This document shows positions 9,298 through 18,900 of a stretch of DNA of 64,000 nt, piece after piece (position 1 is the first letter of the stretch; each line of letters opens with the position of its first letter). The stretch covers positions 248,001 through 312,000 of the forward strand of contig NZ_JAHXBU010000090.1 of the NCBI RefSeq assembly GCF_020178975.1, read 5' to 3'. Origin of the DNA: Cesiribacter sp. SM1. Lineage in GTDB: Bacteria > Bacteroidota > Bacteroidia > Cytophagales > Cyclobacteriaceae. Made by a program: the position numbers and the translations under genes. The notes below the pieces were generated by a model. That model saw nothing but the letters and a program-made list of their open reading frames with translations, did no database searches and was not told the DNA's origin.

Positions 9298-9328
9298 ACT
9301 CCGGCGCTTAGGCCCGGAGTTTTTTATT
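9298..9328 (+). terminator. Intrinsic terminator after porT
   Basis: ACTCCGG (9298-9304), 9-base loop, CCGGAGT (9314-9320), then TTTTTATTTT. Confidence 0.9.
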
Positions 9329-9374
9329 TTTATGCCTGCCACTTTTTATCTTGCCAACACTTAAGCATTCAAGC

Positions 9375-10130
9375 ATGAACAAAAGAACAGTATTAGTAAC
9401 AGGGGCTACCTCTGGCATAGGCCTGGCTACTGCCAGGCTGCTGGCACAGCATGATTTCAGGCTAATTGTAACAGGCAGGCGCAAGGAGCGGCTGGAGCAG
9501 CTTAGCCAGGAGTTGTCTTCTCTTACCGACATACACTACCTGGTGTTTGATGTGCGGGAGCGGGAGGCAGTGCAAAATGCCATACAGGGCCTGCCGGAAG
9601 ACTTTGCTACCATAGATGTACTCATCAACAATGCTGGCAATGCCCATGGCCTCGATACCATACAGGAAGGAAACCCCGACGACTGGGATGCCATGATGGA
9701 CATTAATGTAAAAGGCCTGCTGTATGTGAGCAAAGCTGTAATCCCTCAGATGACCAGCCGCAAGCAGGGGCATATTGTAAACATAGGCTCCATAGCAGGC
9801 AAAGAGGTGTACCCTAAGGGTAATGTTTACTGCGCCTCCAAACATGCCGTTGATGCCATCAACAAAGGCATGCTCATGGACCTGAACCCTTATGGTATCA
9901 AAGTTACAGCCATCAACCCCGGACTGGTAGAGACTGAGTTTTCTGTTGTGCGCTTTAAAGGCGACGAAGACCGTGCCTCGCAGGTTTACAAAGGTATGCA
10001 GCCGCTCAGGCCCGAAGATGTTGCCAGTGTGATCCTGTATACCCTGCAGCTTCCTGCCCATGTTAATATTAGCGACCTGGTGCTGCTGCCTACCGATCAG
10101 GCTAGTGCCACCGTGGTAAGAAGAGCATAA
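9375..10130 (+). CDS. SDR family NADP-dependent oxidoreductase (YdfG-like)
   Basis: 251 residues with the classical short-chain dehydrogenase pattern: TGATSGIG cofactor loop (about 9-16), NNAG, catalytic Ser in NIGSIAGK, YCASK (Tyr-x-x-x-Lys) and NPGLVETEFS. The NPGLVETEFS...RFKGD segment resembles YdfG, an NADP-dependent dehydrogenase of 3-hydroxy acids, L-allo-threonine and serine. I use the ATG at 9375; a TTG 24 bases upstream is less likely. Precise substrate unknown. Confidence 0.92.
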   Translation: MNKRTVLVTGATSGIGLATARLLAQHDFRLIVTGRRKERLEQLSQELSSLTDIHYLVFDVREREAVQNAIQGLPEDFATIDVLINNAGNAHGLDTIQEGNPDDWDAMMDINVKGLLYVSKAVIPQMTSRKQGHIVNIGSIAGKEVYPKGNVYCASKHAVDAINKGMLMDLNPYGIKVTAINPGLVETEFSVVRFKGDEDRASQVYKGMQPLRPEDVASVILYTLQLPAHVNISDLVLLPTDQASATVVRRA

Positions 10131-10248
10131 AAACAGATGGAATACAGCCGAAAAGTTTTATTTTCAAATTCCGTTTATGTTTATCAGTAAATAATGCTAT
10201 TTTTAATAAATAAGCCATTTCTATAAATCAGAAAAGGCAAACAGAAAG

Positions 10249-11352
10249 ATGCTGGTATTTAAAGTGTATGAGTTTTATCAGGCACTTGAGGAAGATAGCC
10301 TTAGCCTTTTTTACCTTGGAGATGTTAGTGATAACATTACCGAAAAACTTATTGCCTTAAATGACAGGAGGTTAAATGAGTCGGGGGGAGGCAAGGTAAA
10401 CAGGAAGATTGGTTTCCTGATTGCCGAGTGCTTTCAGAATGTGATCAGGCACCAGGTACATCCGCCGGGTCTGGCTGGTCCGGGCCTGCAGCATGGCTCA
10501 CCCATGTTCATGGTCAGGCATCATAACCAAAAGTATGCAGTAGCTTCTGTTAACCTTGTTCGAAACGAAAAGGTAGGCCCCCTGCAGGCAAAGCTTGGAA
10601 ATTTAAGCCGCCTCGACAGCTTAGAGCTGAAAAAAATGTATCTTGATATTCTGCCCGGTGGAGAATACTCTGATAAGGGTGGCGCAGGGCTGGGATTAAT
10701 TGAGATGGCACGCCGTTCGGGGCAGCAGTTTCAGTTCGATTTTGAGCACAGGGATGAGGCACATTCGCTCTTTTTCTTTCAGCTGCACATGCAGGAAGAA
10801 AAAGCACTGAGGCAACCGGTGGCCTCTCTGCAGGTAACCAAGCAGTTGTATGCCAACCTGCAGGAAGAGCAGATAATTTTGCTTTATAAGAGCGACTTCT
10901 CCCAGGATTCCATGCTGCCGGTGCTGGAGATGATAGAGCATAACATGAGCCGGCAGGGACCTAATATGTATAAGCAGAAAGCTGTTTTATACGTGCTGGT
11001 TGAGCTGTTTCAGAACATTATGAAGCATGGAGCTGCATGGCACGGGCGCCAGGAGGGTGTGTTATGCATATGCAGAACAGCTGCAGGCCAGTACTTATTA
11101 TGCGCCGGCAATTTTGTTGCCCAGGAAAAAATACCCACTTTGCGGCAGCACCTTTTACAGATCAATGCACTGGATAAAGGAGGGCTGCAGCATTTGTATA
11201 AACAGGAATTAAGAAATACCCATGCCAGTACCAAAGGAGGAGCAGGCCTGGGGCTGATAGAAACAGGGCGCTACAGTACCGGCGCTTTTGATTTTAGTTT
11301 TGTAACGGTAGATGATCATCATTCATTCTTTACCTTAAGTACCGCAATCTGA
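10249..11352 (+). CDS. Tandem-fused SiaB-like (DUF6272) kinase protein
   Basis: 367 residues made of two copies of the SiaB/DUF6272 domain, a GHKL-type ATP-binding fold. Copy 1 (1-185) has the N-box E60..N64 (AECFQNVIRH) and G-box GGAGLG (144-149). Copy 2 (190-367) has E252..N256 (VELFQNIMKH) and GGAGLG (330-335). Both keep the catalytic-looking residues, so neither copy is visibly dead. In Pseudomonas SiaB phosphorylates SiaC; here a siaC-like gene starts 14 bases downstream, so this is the likely kinase of module 1. The single-domain SiaB of module 2 (19533-20075) shows what one unit looks like. Confidence 0.88.
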   Translation: MLVFKVYEFYQALEEDSLSLFYLGDVSDNITEKLIALNDRRLNESGGGKVNRKIGFLIAECFQNVIRHQVHPPGLAGPGLQHGSPMFMVRHHNQKYAVASVNLVRNEKVGPLQAKLGNLSRLDSLELKKMYLDILPGGEYSDKGGAGLGLIEMARRSGQQFQFDFEHRDEAHSLFFFQLHMQEEKALRQPVASLQVTKQLYANLQEEQIILLYKSDFSQDSMLPVLEMIEHNMSRQGPNMYKQKAVLYVLVELFQNIMKHGAAWHGRQEGVLCICRTAAGQYLLCAGNFVAQEKIPTLRQHLLQINALDKGGLQHLYKQELRNTHASTKGGAGLGLIETGRYSTGAFDFSFVTVDDHHSFFTLSTAI

Positions 11353-11366
11353 GAGAAAACAATAAA

Positions 11367-11753
11367 ATGCTAAAAACTATAAATCTGGAACGCAGGCCTG
11401 ATACCCCGGCTATAAAGTTTGATCCGAATGGAACACTCTCCATAGCTGGACGCTCACTGCCGGAAAATGCAGAGAGTTTTTACAAGCCGCTGATCGATTG
11501 GGTGGCCCGTTATGCTGAAACTGCGCAGCCAGAACTTACTTTGTTAACCATAGAACTGGAGTATTTTAACTCAAGCTCTGTAAAGCAAATACTGATGATT
11601 TTGCTGAAGCTGGAAGAACTGCACCGGCAGGAGGGAAAGGAAGTTCAGGTAGTATGGAGCTATAACCAGGACGACGAGCTGATGGAGATGAAAGGCCGTG
11701 AAATGGAGAGCCTGGTAGATCTGCCCTTCTCTATGCAGGCATACAGCCTTTAA
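11367..11753 (+). CDS. SiaC family regulatory phosphoprotein (DUF1987), module 1
   Basis: 128 residues, full-length DUF1987/SiaC domain: it starts with a TPAIKFDPNGTLSIAGRS strand pair, then LPENAESFYKPLIDWV, then the acceptor segment LEYFNSSSVK. SiaC of Pseudomonas is phosphorylated at Thr68 in this segment; the matching residue here is Ser69. It lies 14 bases after the double-SiaB gene and is convergent with a SpoIIE phosphatase gene that may dephosphorylate it. The partner released by the switch is not identifiable here. Confidence 0.88.
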   Translation: MLKTINLERRPDTPAIKFDPNGTLSIAGRSLPENAESFYKPLIDWVARYAETAQPELTLLTIELEYFNSSSVKQILMILLKLEELHRQEGKEVQVVWSYNQDDELMEMKGREMESLVDLPFSMQAYSL

Positions 11754-11780
11754 GTTTTCCTTAAATATCCTAAATACCGC

Positions 11781-13628
11781 TTAAGGCAGTCTTATGCCTA
11801 ACAGCATGATATCATCTGTCTGGCGAATTTTGCCCTGCCAGCTTTTCAGTGTCTGATCAGCCATTTCCTTTTGGCTCTCGGCAGGCAGGGTCTGCATCTG
11901 CATTAGCATATCCTTAAACCTGCGGGTATTAAATTTCTGGTCCTGTTCTTCACCAAACTGGTCCATGTAGCCATCAGAAAAAAGGTACAGCATACTGCCT
12001 TTTGAGTAGGCAGTGGCCTTATTGGTGAAATTCCGCTTACGGCCGTTCCTCAACACCTTGCCGCCTATCGAGTTAATATCTGCCTGCAGCACCTGCAGGC
12101 TGGAGCCGTTTATCAGGTAGGCTGGGTTCATGGCTGCCGCAAAGGTAATGGTGCTGTTGGCAGGATCTATAAGGCATACCGATATGTCCATACCATCCTG
12201 CAGAATGTCTCCCTCTTTTTCGCCCTGCAGTACTTCCTGCACCTGCGTATCCAGCAAATCAAGTATGCGGGCAGGATCGGTCACGCCTTTTTCTGCAACA
12301 ATTTCCCTTAGCAGCCTGTGGCCTATCAGCGACATGAAAGCCCCCGGAACCCCATGGCCGGTACAATCTGCAACGGCAAGCAGGTAGCCATTGGGATGTG
12401 GATGAAAGAAGTAGAAATCGCCGCTCACAATATCTCGAGGCTGCGACAGCACAAAAGAGTCGCAAAGATGGCTTTTAAGGGTGCGTTCTCCCACCAGAAT
12501 AGACTGCTGTATGCGCTGGGCATAGTTAATGCTGTCTGTTATCTGTTTGTTCTTTTGCTCCAGGATAGTGTTGTTCAGCTGTTTATTCTGGTAGTAAGAG
12601 TAAACCAGGTACAGAAAACCCATGAGCAGCATCAGGAGCAGTACCAGCAGAATAAGAGAATTGCGCTGTGCCTGTAGTTTATCCTGCTGAGTCTGAATTA
12701 GCAGCCGGGCATTTTGTATTTCCTGCTCGGCTGCCTGTATCTGGGCTTCACGTTTTAATATCTCCAGGCTGTCGAACTTTGTTTGTTGCAGCAGCTTATC
12801 TATTGCAAGCTGTTCCTTGGCCTGCTGCAGTGCTTCCTGCTTGGTAGAGATTACACTTGTATCGGCAATACTACTTTCTATAGAGGGCCCTAAGTCAATC
12901 TTCCTGGATATCGTTAGCCTGTCTTCTGTTACTTGAGACAGGCTGTCAGTGCTGCTTGTTGGGTCAGTGGCGGGCACTGCAGTAGTGGGCAGCTGGGTAG
13001 TTCGCTTTGGGCTGGCATTGCGGGCTCTCTCGGGCCTGTAGTTGGCTATGGCTGCATTATTCTTCTGCAGGGCCTTGTCCAGGAGTTCCAGGGCAGCATC
13101 TGCAGTGTTGGCGCCGGCAGAAGATCCTGTTATGGATTTATTATCGGTGGGAGCCAGGATAAACTGCTGCTGGGAGGGATTGTAATACAGGCGGCCCAGC
13201 GTACGGTCCAGGCTTTTATCACGGCCCTTTTTAAAGCTGTTGGCTACAAACTCTGCACTTGCAAAGCGGTAACCACCCTGCTGAATGTTTTTTGGCAGGG
13301 CCCGGGTATCTATCAGAAGCGTATTTTTGTTATATCCCTCTTTGGTGATGATAAGGGTATAGAGCTTGTTAAAGTCTAAGGGAAGGCTGTAGTTACCCTT
13401 ATCATCGGTAAGCACTTCTTCTACAAGATGCTCGTTCTGGTAAAGGCTGATACGAACACCATCGAGGGTACCTTCAAAAACGGCAGGTTTATTCTTTTTC
13501 AGTAAGCCGCCTCTGCCAGGATCCCATTCATAGCCATGCACGGTACCCTCCAGCCAAAAGGCAGTGGGCTGTGCCAGGGCCGGAACAGCAAACGCAATTG
13601 ATAGCAAAAGTAGCAGAAGTGCTCGCAT
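11781..13628 (-). CDS. Membrane SpoIIE/PP2C phosphatase with periplasmic domain
   Basis: 615 residues. Signal peptide 1-19, a carboxypeptidase-regulatory-like beta domain (about 27-110), a Ser/Thr/Pro-rich linker, a coiled coil (about 262-325), one membrane helix (325-346), a short coil and a C-terminal SpoIIE phosphatase. Metal-binding Asps are present in VSGDFY (D404), ADCTGHGVPGA (420-430), DGMDISV and TDDIMLLGI. The architecture implies an external or periplasmic signal controlling a cytoplasmic phosphatase, the SiaA role. The gene is convergent with the siaB-siaC pair, with only 27 bases between. Confidence 0.9.
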   Translation of the reverse strand: MRALLLLLLSIAFAVPALAQPTAFWLEGTVHGYEWDPGRGGLLKKNKPAVFEGTLDGVRISLYQNEHLVEEVLTDDKGNYSLPLDFNKLYTLIITKEGYNKNTLLIDTRALPKNIQQGGYRFASAEFVANSFKKGRDKSLDRTLGRLYYNPSQQQFILAPTDNKSITGSSAGANTADAALELLDKALQKNNAAIANYRPERARNASPKRTTQLPTTAVPATDPTSSTDSLSQVTEDRLTISRKIDLGPSIESSIADTSVISTKQEALQQAKEQLAIDKLLQQTKFDSLEILKREAQIQAAEQEIQNARLLIQTQQDKLQAQRNSLILLVLLLMLLMGFLYLVYSYYQNKQLNNTILEQKNKQITDSINYAQRIQQSILVGERTLKSHLCDSFVLSQPRDIVSGDFYFFHPHPNGYLLAVADCTGHGVPGAFMSLIGHRLLREIVAEKGVTDPARILDLLDTQVQEVLQGEKEGDILQDGMDISVCLIDPANSTITFAAAMNPAYLINGSSLQVLQADINSIGGKVLRNGRKRNFTNKATAYSKGSMLYLFSDGYMDQFGEEQDQKFNTRRFKDMLMQMQTLPAESQKEMADQTLKSWQGKIRQTDDIMLLGIRLP

Positions 13629-13814
13629 GGGTTTTATACAATCTCAAAATAAGCAAGCTTAGCGCAGTAGCTCAACATAACGTACTTTTTTTTAGGTTTT
13701 TGCAGCTTAATGTGGAATGTGACCGTGTTTAGAGTGCAACAGGGCTTACTATTCCTGTTTTGGCCAATTCTGGAGGCGTAAGCATTCCTGCAACCGGTAC
13801 CAATCTGTTACAGC

Positions 13815-14447
13815 TTAGTCCGAAGCAACCTTCAGCAGGGTAGGGCTGTGCATGCTATGTTCTCCTTCAAAACTTAATTCTGAATATTTGAGGGGATTCA
13901 GGGATTGTAAAAAAAGAGTCTGCTTTGCTGTTTCTTCCCTTTTCAGGAAAGGATCCTGCGCTCCCCACACCTGGTAGAGGCTTACCTGCCCCAGGCGGCT
14001 ACTGCTTAGCTGTGGTGGCAGGTCTGGCGGAAACACTCCGGCCCACAGCACCAGCTTTTTATACTGTAGCTGTGTGTGCATGGCCCAGCGGCTAATGGTA
14101 GCAACACCCTGGGAGAAACCCAGCAGGTTTATTTCAGCAGCCTCCCTTAGCCCGGAATGTTCTGCTACAGCATCCAGGTAGTGGAGGTAATTGCTGATAT
14201 CGGTAAGGCGTTCTTCGCGTGTCATCCAGCTGGCACCCACACGGCCGCTGTGGCCCTGTATGTAAAAGCGGGATAATCCCTCCGGGGCAACAATGTAGTA
14301 GCCCAGCTCTGCAAGGGCGCCAAAGTGCCTGATGAAATAAGGGGCCAGCTGGCCATAGCCGTGGCATACCAGCCAGGCTTTGTTGCCGGGTTCGCCCAGC
14401 GTGCTATACCGGGCCTCATACTCAAACCGTAGGGAATGCTGATTCAT
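13815..14447 (-). CDS. Alpha/beta hydrolase, carboxylesterase/phospholipase-like
   Basis: About 210 residues. The nucleophile elbow GFSQG (Ser in LLGFSQGVAT), a His near the C-terminus (EGEHSMHS) and an Asp in WGAQDPF form a plausible triad. The HGYGQLAPYF segment supplies the oxyanion loop. There is no signal peptide, so it is probably cytosolic. I prefer the Met of MNQHSLRF; another Met 6 codons upstream (14465) is possible. A terminator separates it from the gene upstream on this strand, so it has its own promoter. Substrate unknown. Confidence 0.85.
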   Translation of the reverse strand: MNQHSLRFEYEARYSTLGEPGNKAWLVCHGYGQLAPYFIRHFGALAELGYYIVAPEGLSRFYIQGHSGRVGASWMTREERLTDISNYLHYLDAVAEHSGLREAAEINLLGFSQGVATISRWAMHTQLQYKKLVLWAGVFPPDLPPQLSSSRLGQVSLYQVWGAQDPFLKREETAKQTLFLQSLNPLKYSELSFEGEHSMHSPTLLKVASD

Positions 14448-14460
14448 AAGCCGCAAATAA

Positions 14461-14494
14461 AACAAAAAAGGGCAGGATGCTAGCCCCTGCCCTT
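14461..14494 (-). terminator. Intrinsic terminator (minus strand)
   Basis: Arms AAGGGCAGG and CCTGCCCTT (14468-14476 and 14486-14494); on the minus strand the hairpin runs into TTTTTTGTTTT. It ends the transcript of 14513-14950. Confidence 0.88.
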
Positions 14495-14512
14495 ATGATT
14501 AGTAGATTTTGA

Positions 14513-14950
14513 TCATCTTCTGAAGCCCAGCACACTACCACCGCAATGTGCATTAGAGTCTTTGAATGTAAAGGTTATATAGTAAATACCGGTAGAGTTG
14601 CAGTTATATACCACACCCTTAAAAAGCTTACCATTTGCCTGGTTTGTAGTTACCTGCCTGCGGTTAGAATCGTAGAGGCTAACTATGATACCATCGGGGG
14701 CTTCGCCGCCGGTGCAAATATTAATGGCATATTCGGTGCCTTTAGCAAATACATAAGAGTATTCAATCTTATTTTTGGCTCCCTTCTCTCCATCAATCGG
14801 AAAGCTTTTCACAAAGTTAAAGCCATCACTCATTTGAGTAATGCAGTTGTCTGCCAGATCGGAGGCACCGCACTGAGCTGAGGCTGTATTGGCTGCTAAC
14901 AGAATGAATGCCAGAAAGCCAAACGTTGCGAAAATCCTTTTCATATCCAT
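14513..14950 (-). CDS. Exported hypothetical protein, 145 aa
   Basis: Signal peptide with cleavage near TASAQ (about residue 25). The mature part is small, beta-rich and has five cysteines (CGASDLADNC, NICTGG, YNCNSTG, AHCGG), suggesting disulfides in the periplasm or outside the cell. I do not recognise a family. One base separates it from the lipoprotein gene upstream, so the two are cotranscribed, and a terminator follows. Confidence 0.78.
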   Translation of the reverse strand: MDMKRIFATFGFLAFILLAANTASAQCGASDLADNCITQMSDGFNFVKSFPIDGEKGAKNKIEYSYVFAKGTEYAINICTGGEAPDGIIVSLYDSNRRQVTTNQANGKLFKGVVYNCNSTGIYYITFTFKDSNAHCGGSVLGFRR

Positions 14951-14951
14951 T

Positions 14952-15851
14952 CTAGTTAATGATTTTGTTACGTATTGCTTGAGTAGTAGCTGATATTTCC
15001 TTGAGGTTCTCAGCGGTAATTTTTACCTCACTGGTACTGTTGTCTTTTACAACCAGCATGCCATTTACTTCTTCGAAGGTGGGCTCTGCATAGGTGTTAA
15101 TGATCTGTACTTTTTCGTAAGCTTCTGCCAGGGGCTGGAACATCTGCATGTACTGAGCCATGTTTGCATTGCTTTCGCTGTAGAAACTTAGCAGGAGCAT
15201 AATGTTGTCAAGGATCATTTTCTGCTCACCGATACGCTCAATCAGGATCTGGTTATCGGGATTGGTTTGTGCTACCTGTGCGGTTATATGGAGGGCTTCC
15301 AGCCAGCCACCTGTAAGAATCAGGATGCTCAGGTTAGAGCGGTTCTGCTCCTGCAGGTATCCGTTAATGTTGTTGAAGTTCTTGGTAGTAAGGTAAAGCA
15401 GCGAATCGAGGTTGCTGCTGTTGGTGGCAAGACGCTTGATGGTGCCAAAATCAAAGAACTGGCCAATGCTTAGCTCGTCGGCAAGCTGCTTAATGGAGTT
15501 CAGGTAGAAGATGGCGTCCTGGTTTTGCTCATAAATGTTGGTATAACCCAGGTCTGTGCCATAGATGCCAAGGTTAATGGCCTTCTGATAGCTGGTGTTA
15601 TACTTGCTCACACCTTTAGGGTTGTTGAGCATGGACTGGTTGTAACGGGTGCCTGTTTCCTTCAGCAAAACAGAAATCTCCAGGGGAGAAGGGATTTGCT
15701 GAAGTATGTCATGGACTACCTCATTTGAAATTTGGGGCTGTGCGAGCCGGGTGCTATCCAGTGCTGCCTGGTAAATATCTGCGCTTGGCTTATTCGAATC
15801 GCAAGACCACAGAGCCAGTAGCATCAGAGAAAACAGCGATAATTTTTTCAT
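14952..15851 (-). CDS. Lipoprotein of unknown function, 299 aa
   Basis: I start at the Met of MKKLSLFSLML, which gives a lipoprotein signal with lipobox LWSC (Cys17); a Met 5 codons upstream (15866) weakens the signal. The mature protein is almost all helical with no family I recognise. It is encoded after the ABC transporter but has its own promoter-like sequence (15874-15904), and is followed after one base by a small exported protein. Confidence 0.8.
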   Translation of the reverse strand: MKKLSLFSLMLLALWSCDSNKPSADIYQAALDSTRLAQPQISNEVVHDILQQIPSPLEISVLLKETGTRYNQSMLNNPKGVSKYNTSYQKAINLGIYGTDLGYTNIYEQNQDAIFYLNSIKQLADELSIGQFFDFGTIKRLATNSSNLDSLLYLTTKNFNNINGYLQEQNRSNLSILILTGGWLEALHITAQVAQTNPDNQILIERIGEQKMILDNIMLLLSFYSESNANMAQYMQMFQPLAEAYEKVQIINTYAEPTFEEVNGMLVVKDNSTSEVKITAENLKEISATTQAIRNKIIN

Positions 15852-15873
15852 GATTGGGTACTGCAAATTGTAA

Positions 15874-15904
15874 CAAATTTATAATATCAATCTTTATTCT
15901 CAAT
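15874..15904 (-). promoter_or_regulatory. Candidate promoter of the lipoprotein pair
   Basis: On the minus strand ATTG (15904-15901), 19 bases, then TAAATTTG (15881-15874), an exact TAnnTTTG. The -7 box ends 23 bases before the chosen ATG. Confidence 0.55.
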
Positions 15905-15909
15905 CGGGA

Positions 15910-15926
15910 TGTACTTTATAAGTACA
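15910..15926. repeat. 17-base palindrome after the ABC transporter
   Basis: TGTACTT-TAT-AAGTACA is a perfect inverted repeat with a 3-base centre, just upstream of the lipoprotein promoter. It could be an operator; no regulator is known. Confidence 0.4.
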
Positions 15927-15945
15927 ATCTCACCAAAATCGAATA

Positions 15946-18900
15946 TTAACGACTGAAAAGCTTAAGAAACTTCCTTAGGGCCTCTGCATACAGTGTTAGG
16001 TATAAAGAAGCGCTCATAAGCCAGATTACAACAATATTGAATAAGTAGGTGTCGAAATAGAACCCCAAAAAGTGCTTTTGTGGAGCAAAGAAATGAGCCC
16101 TGTAATCTAATGCATGTTTTGGATTATTTGGTACATGATATATCGGGTCAATTAACTGTACCAGCTCTCCGTTCTGCTCCAGTATGCGGTCTTCGGAACC
16201 AAGGTTGCGGAGCAGGTCTGTCATTGATTCATTGTAATACCTGTCCTTGTAGGTGTTCACATCAAAATCGGCCTCATGCTGTTTGCGTAAAGCAACCAGG
16301 TTCTCCAGCTTGGTTTCTGCCAGCTGGTACTGTTCTATGTAATGGGCACGCACTTTATCGAGGTAAGCATCCAGGGCGGCAATTTGCGCATCGGTGATAG
16401 AAGCAGGCTGTAGCTGTGCCAGATCAAGCCCTTCCAGCCCCGCCTGCACCTTTTCTTTGCCTATTTCATTGCGGATCAGGGCGAGCTTGCCCAGCACTTT
16501 CTGCTGAATACTGTCGGTAGTGTTTAGCCTGTTTTCTTCCACATACACCACAGCCTCCTTTAGCTTGTCCACCCAATAGTTCGACTTATAGTCGGCCATG
16601 CGGGCGTCTGATTCTACGGGGAAGCTATAGATGGAGAAAGGATTGTTCTTGTACTGGTAGGTAGCCATGGCTTCGTAGGCCCAGCGCGAGGCCATTACAT
16701 CGGCCACCACAGGTACTTTACCCCGGTTGCTGATGGTGTTGTTGAGCTTATCGAACGGAAAGAGCAAACCACTTAAGATCATTTGCGGGATGAGCAGCAG
16801 TGGTATCAGAATGTAAACCGTTACGGCAGAGTTAAAGGCAGAGCTGATGTTTAACCCGAGCACGTTGGCAAAACAGCTTACAGAGAACAGCACCAGCCAG
16901 AAGGGCAGGAGCATACCATCGATGCCCAGTACCAGGTTACCGATCAGCACAAAGCAAAAGGCCTGTATGGCTGATAGTGTAAACAGGATGGCCAGCTTGC
17001 TCATGAGGTAGCTGTTCCAGCTAAGGTTCAGGAAGCTTTCGCGCTTCAGGATCTTACGGTCGCGTATAATTTCTTCGGCACTAACGGTTAAGCCCATAAA
17101 GAGCGCCACCACTATGGCCATCATCAGGAAGGCAGGTATGTTTTCGTTAAACCTGAAAATATAGCTGCCGCCGGTATGGTAGCGGATAATGAAAGACAGG
17201 ATCAGGGCAAGCAGCGGTGCCTCCAGCAGGTTAATCAGCAGGTACTGCTTGTTGTTGATTTTAGCCAGGGTATCGCGGGTGGCAAAAATTACAGCCTGCT
17301 TTATACGGGATGGGATGTTGAGGTTACGCGGAGGTTCCTCCTGCACATCGCTCACCTTCTCCAGTTTAAACTTAGTCTGAAACTGCTCGTGCCACTGGGC
17401 AGGCGTTACCTTACGTTTATTGGTAAGCTGGCCGTACTCGTCTACCACACGGGCTTCTATAATGTTAAACACCTGCTCGGGGTTTACATTGCTACAGGTA
17501 GGGCACTGGCCACGGTCGCCATCTACCTGGTTGGTTGCTTTTTTAAAGTAGGTGACAGCTGCCACCGGGTTGCCATAAAATACCGGGAATCCACCGGTAT
17601 CCATGATGTACATCTTATCAAACATCTTATAGATGTCTGATGAAGGCTGGTGAATTACCACGAAGATAAGCTTGCCTTTCAGCGAAAGCTCCTTCAGCAG
17701 GTCAATTACGTTTTCAGAATCGCGTGAGGAAAGTCCGGAGGTTGGCTCATCCACAAAGAGGATAGAAGGCTCACGGATCAGTTCCAGGGCAATGTTAAGG
17801 CGTTTGCGCTGGCCACCGCTAATGGTTTTATCCAGCACAGAGCCTACGCGCAGGTCTTTGCGCTGCTCCAGGCCCAGGTTTTCCAGCACCTGTATTACAC
17901 GCTTGTGCAGCTCCTCTTTGGCCATGCCTGCAAAGCAAAGCTTGGCATTGTAAAAGAGGTTTTCATAAACGGTTAGTTCTTCAATCAGCAGGTCGTCCTG
18001 GGATACATAGCCTATTACGCCCTGCAGTTTTTCCTTATCGGTGGTTAAATCCAGGCCATTGATCAGGATTTTACCACCTGTTGGTTTTTCTATGCCTGCC
18101 AGCACGTTCAGCAGGGTAGTTTTACCCGCACCGCTGGCACCCATTATACCAATGAGGTTACCGGGACCTTCGCTGATGTTTATATCGCGCAGGCCCAAGT
18201 CACCATTGGCAAAGCGAAACTCTACATCTACAGCATTGTAAGAGAGTTTTGCCTGTACGCCATCGTAATTAAAATGGCTTGTAATATCGCTGTAATACAA
18301 GGCAGCGCCCTTGGGTGTTTTTATGGTGCTGCCATGTGAGTACAGGTATACCTGTTCCGGCTTCATGATAAAGCCATTCAGCACTACCTCCTCATGTCCC
18401 AGGTACTTTACAAAGTACATGTCTACACTCTGCACCTTCATGAAGATCAGCTCTCCGTGAAGTTCTGTGTACACATGTTTCTTCAGATCGTCGGCTTCTG
18501 GCTCTGCAGGACTTACGCCGGCATCGGCAAGTACTTCCTGCAGGCCATTGCCAACAATCAGAATATCTTCAAAGTTTACCGACTGGCTGTTGGCAGCCAG
18601 CACAAAGCTTTCAATGAGCTTGTACTCCTGCTTTTTAAAGCGGAAAACGGTAGAAACGGTGTCGATGATCTCCATTCGCTGGGGCGTGAAGTTTTTATCA
18701 GAGGCCACCAGCTCCAGGATCTTGATCAGTACTACTACCCTTTGTTTCTGAGTTAGGGTTTTATTGATTTTTTTGCAAATGGCGAGGGTTTTTACAGAGT
18801 CCCGCACAGAGGTTAACTTCCGTACCTTTTTCTGCTTGTCTTCCTCAGCTTCCTCTTCAGGCTCTTCCTCCTGGTTATAGCCTACGAACTTATCATAAAG

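Noticed and set aside
9351-9374. TTG start for the SDR gene
   Set aside because: The ATG at 9375 begins the canonical MNKRTVLVTGA Rossmann start; the extension is not family-like.
11758-11787. Terminator between the module 1 siaC and phosphatase genes
   Set aside because: Only a six-base CCTTAA/TTAAGG match with a long loop and no T-run.
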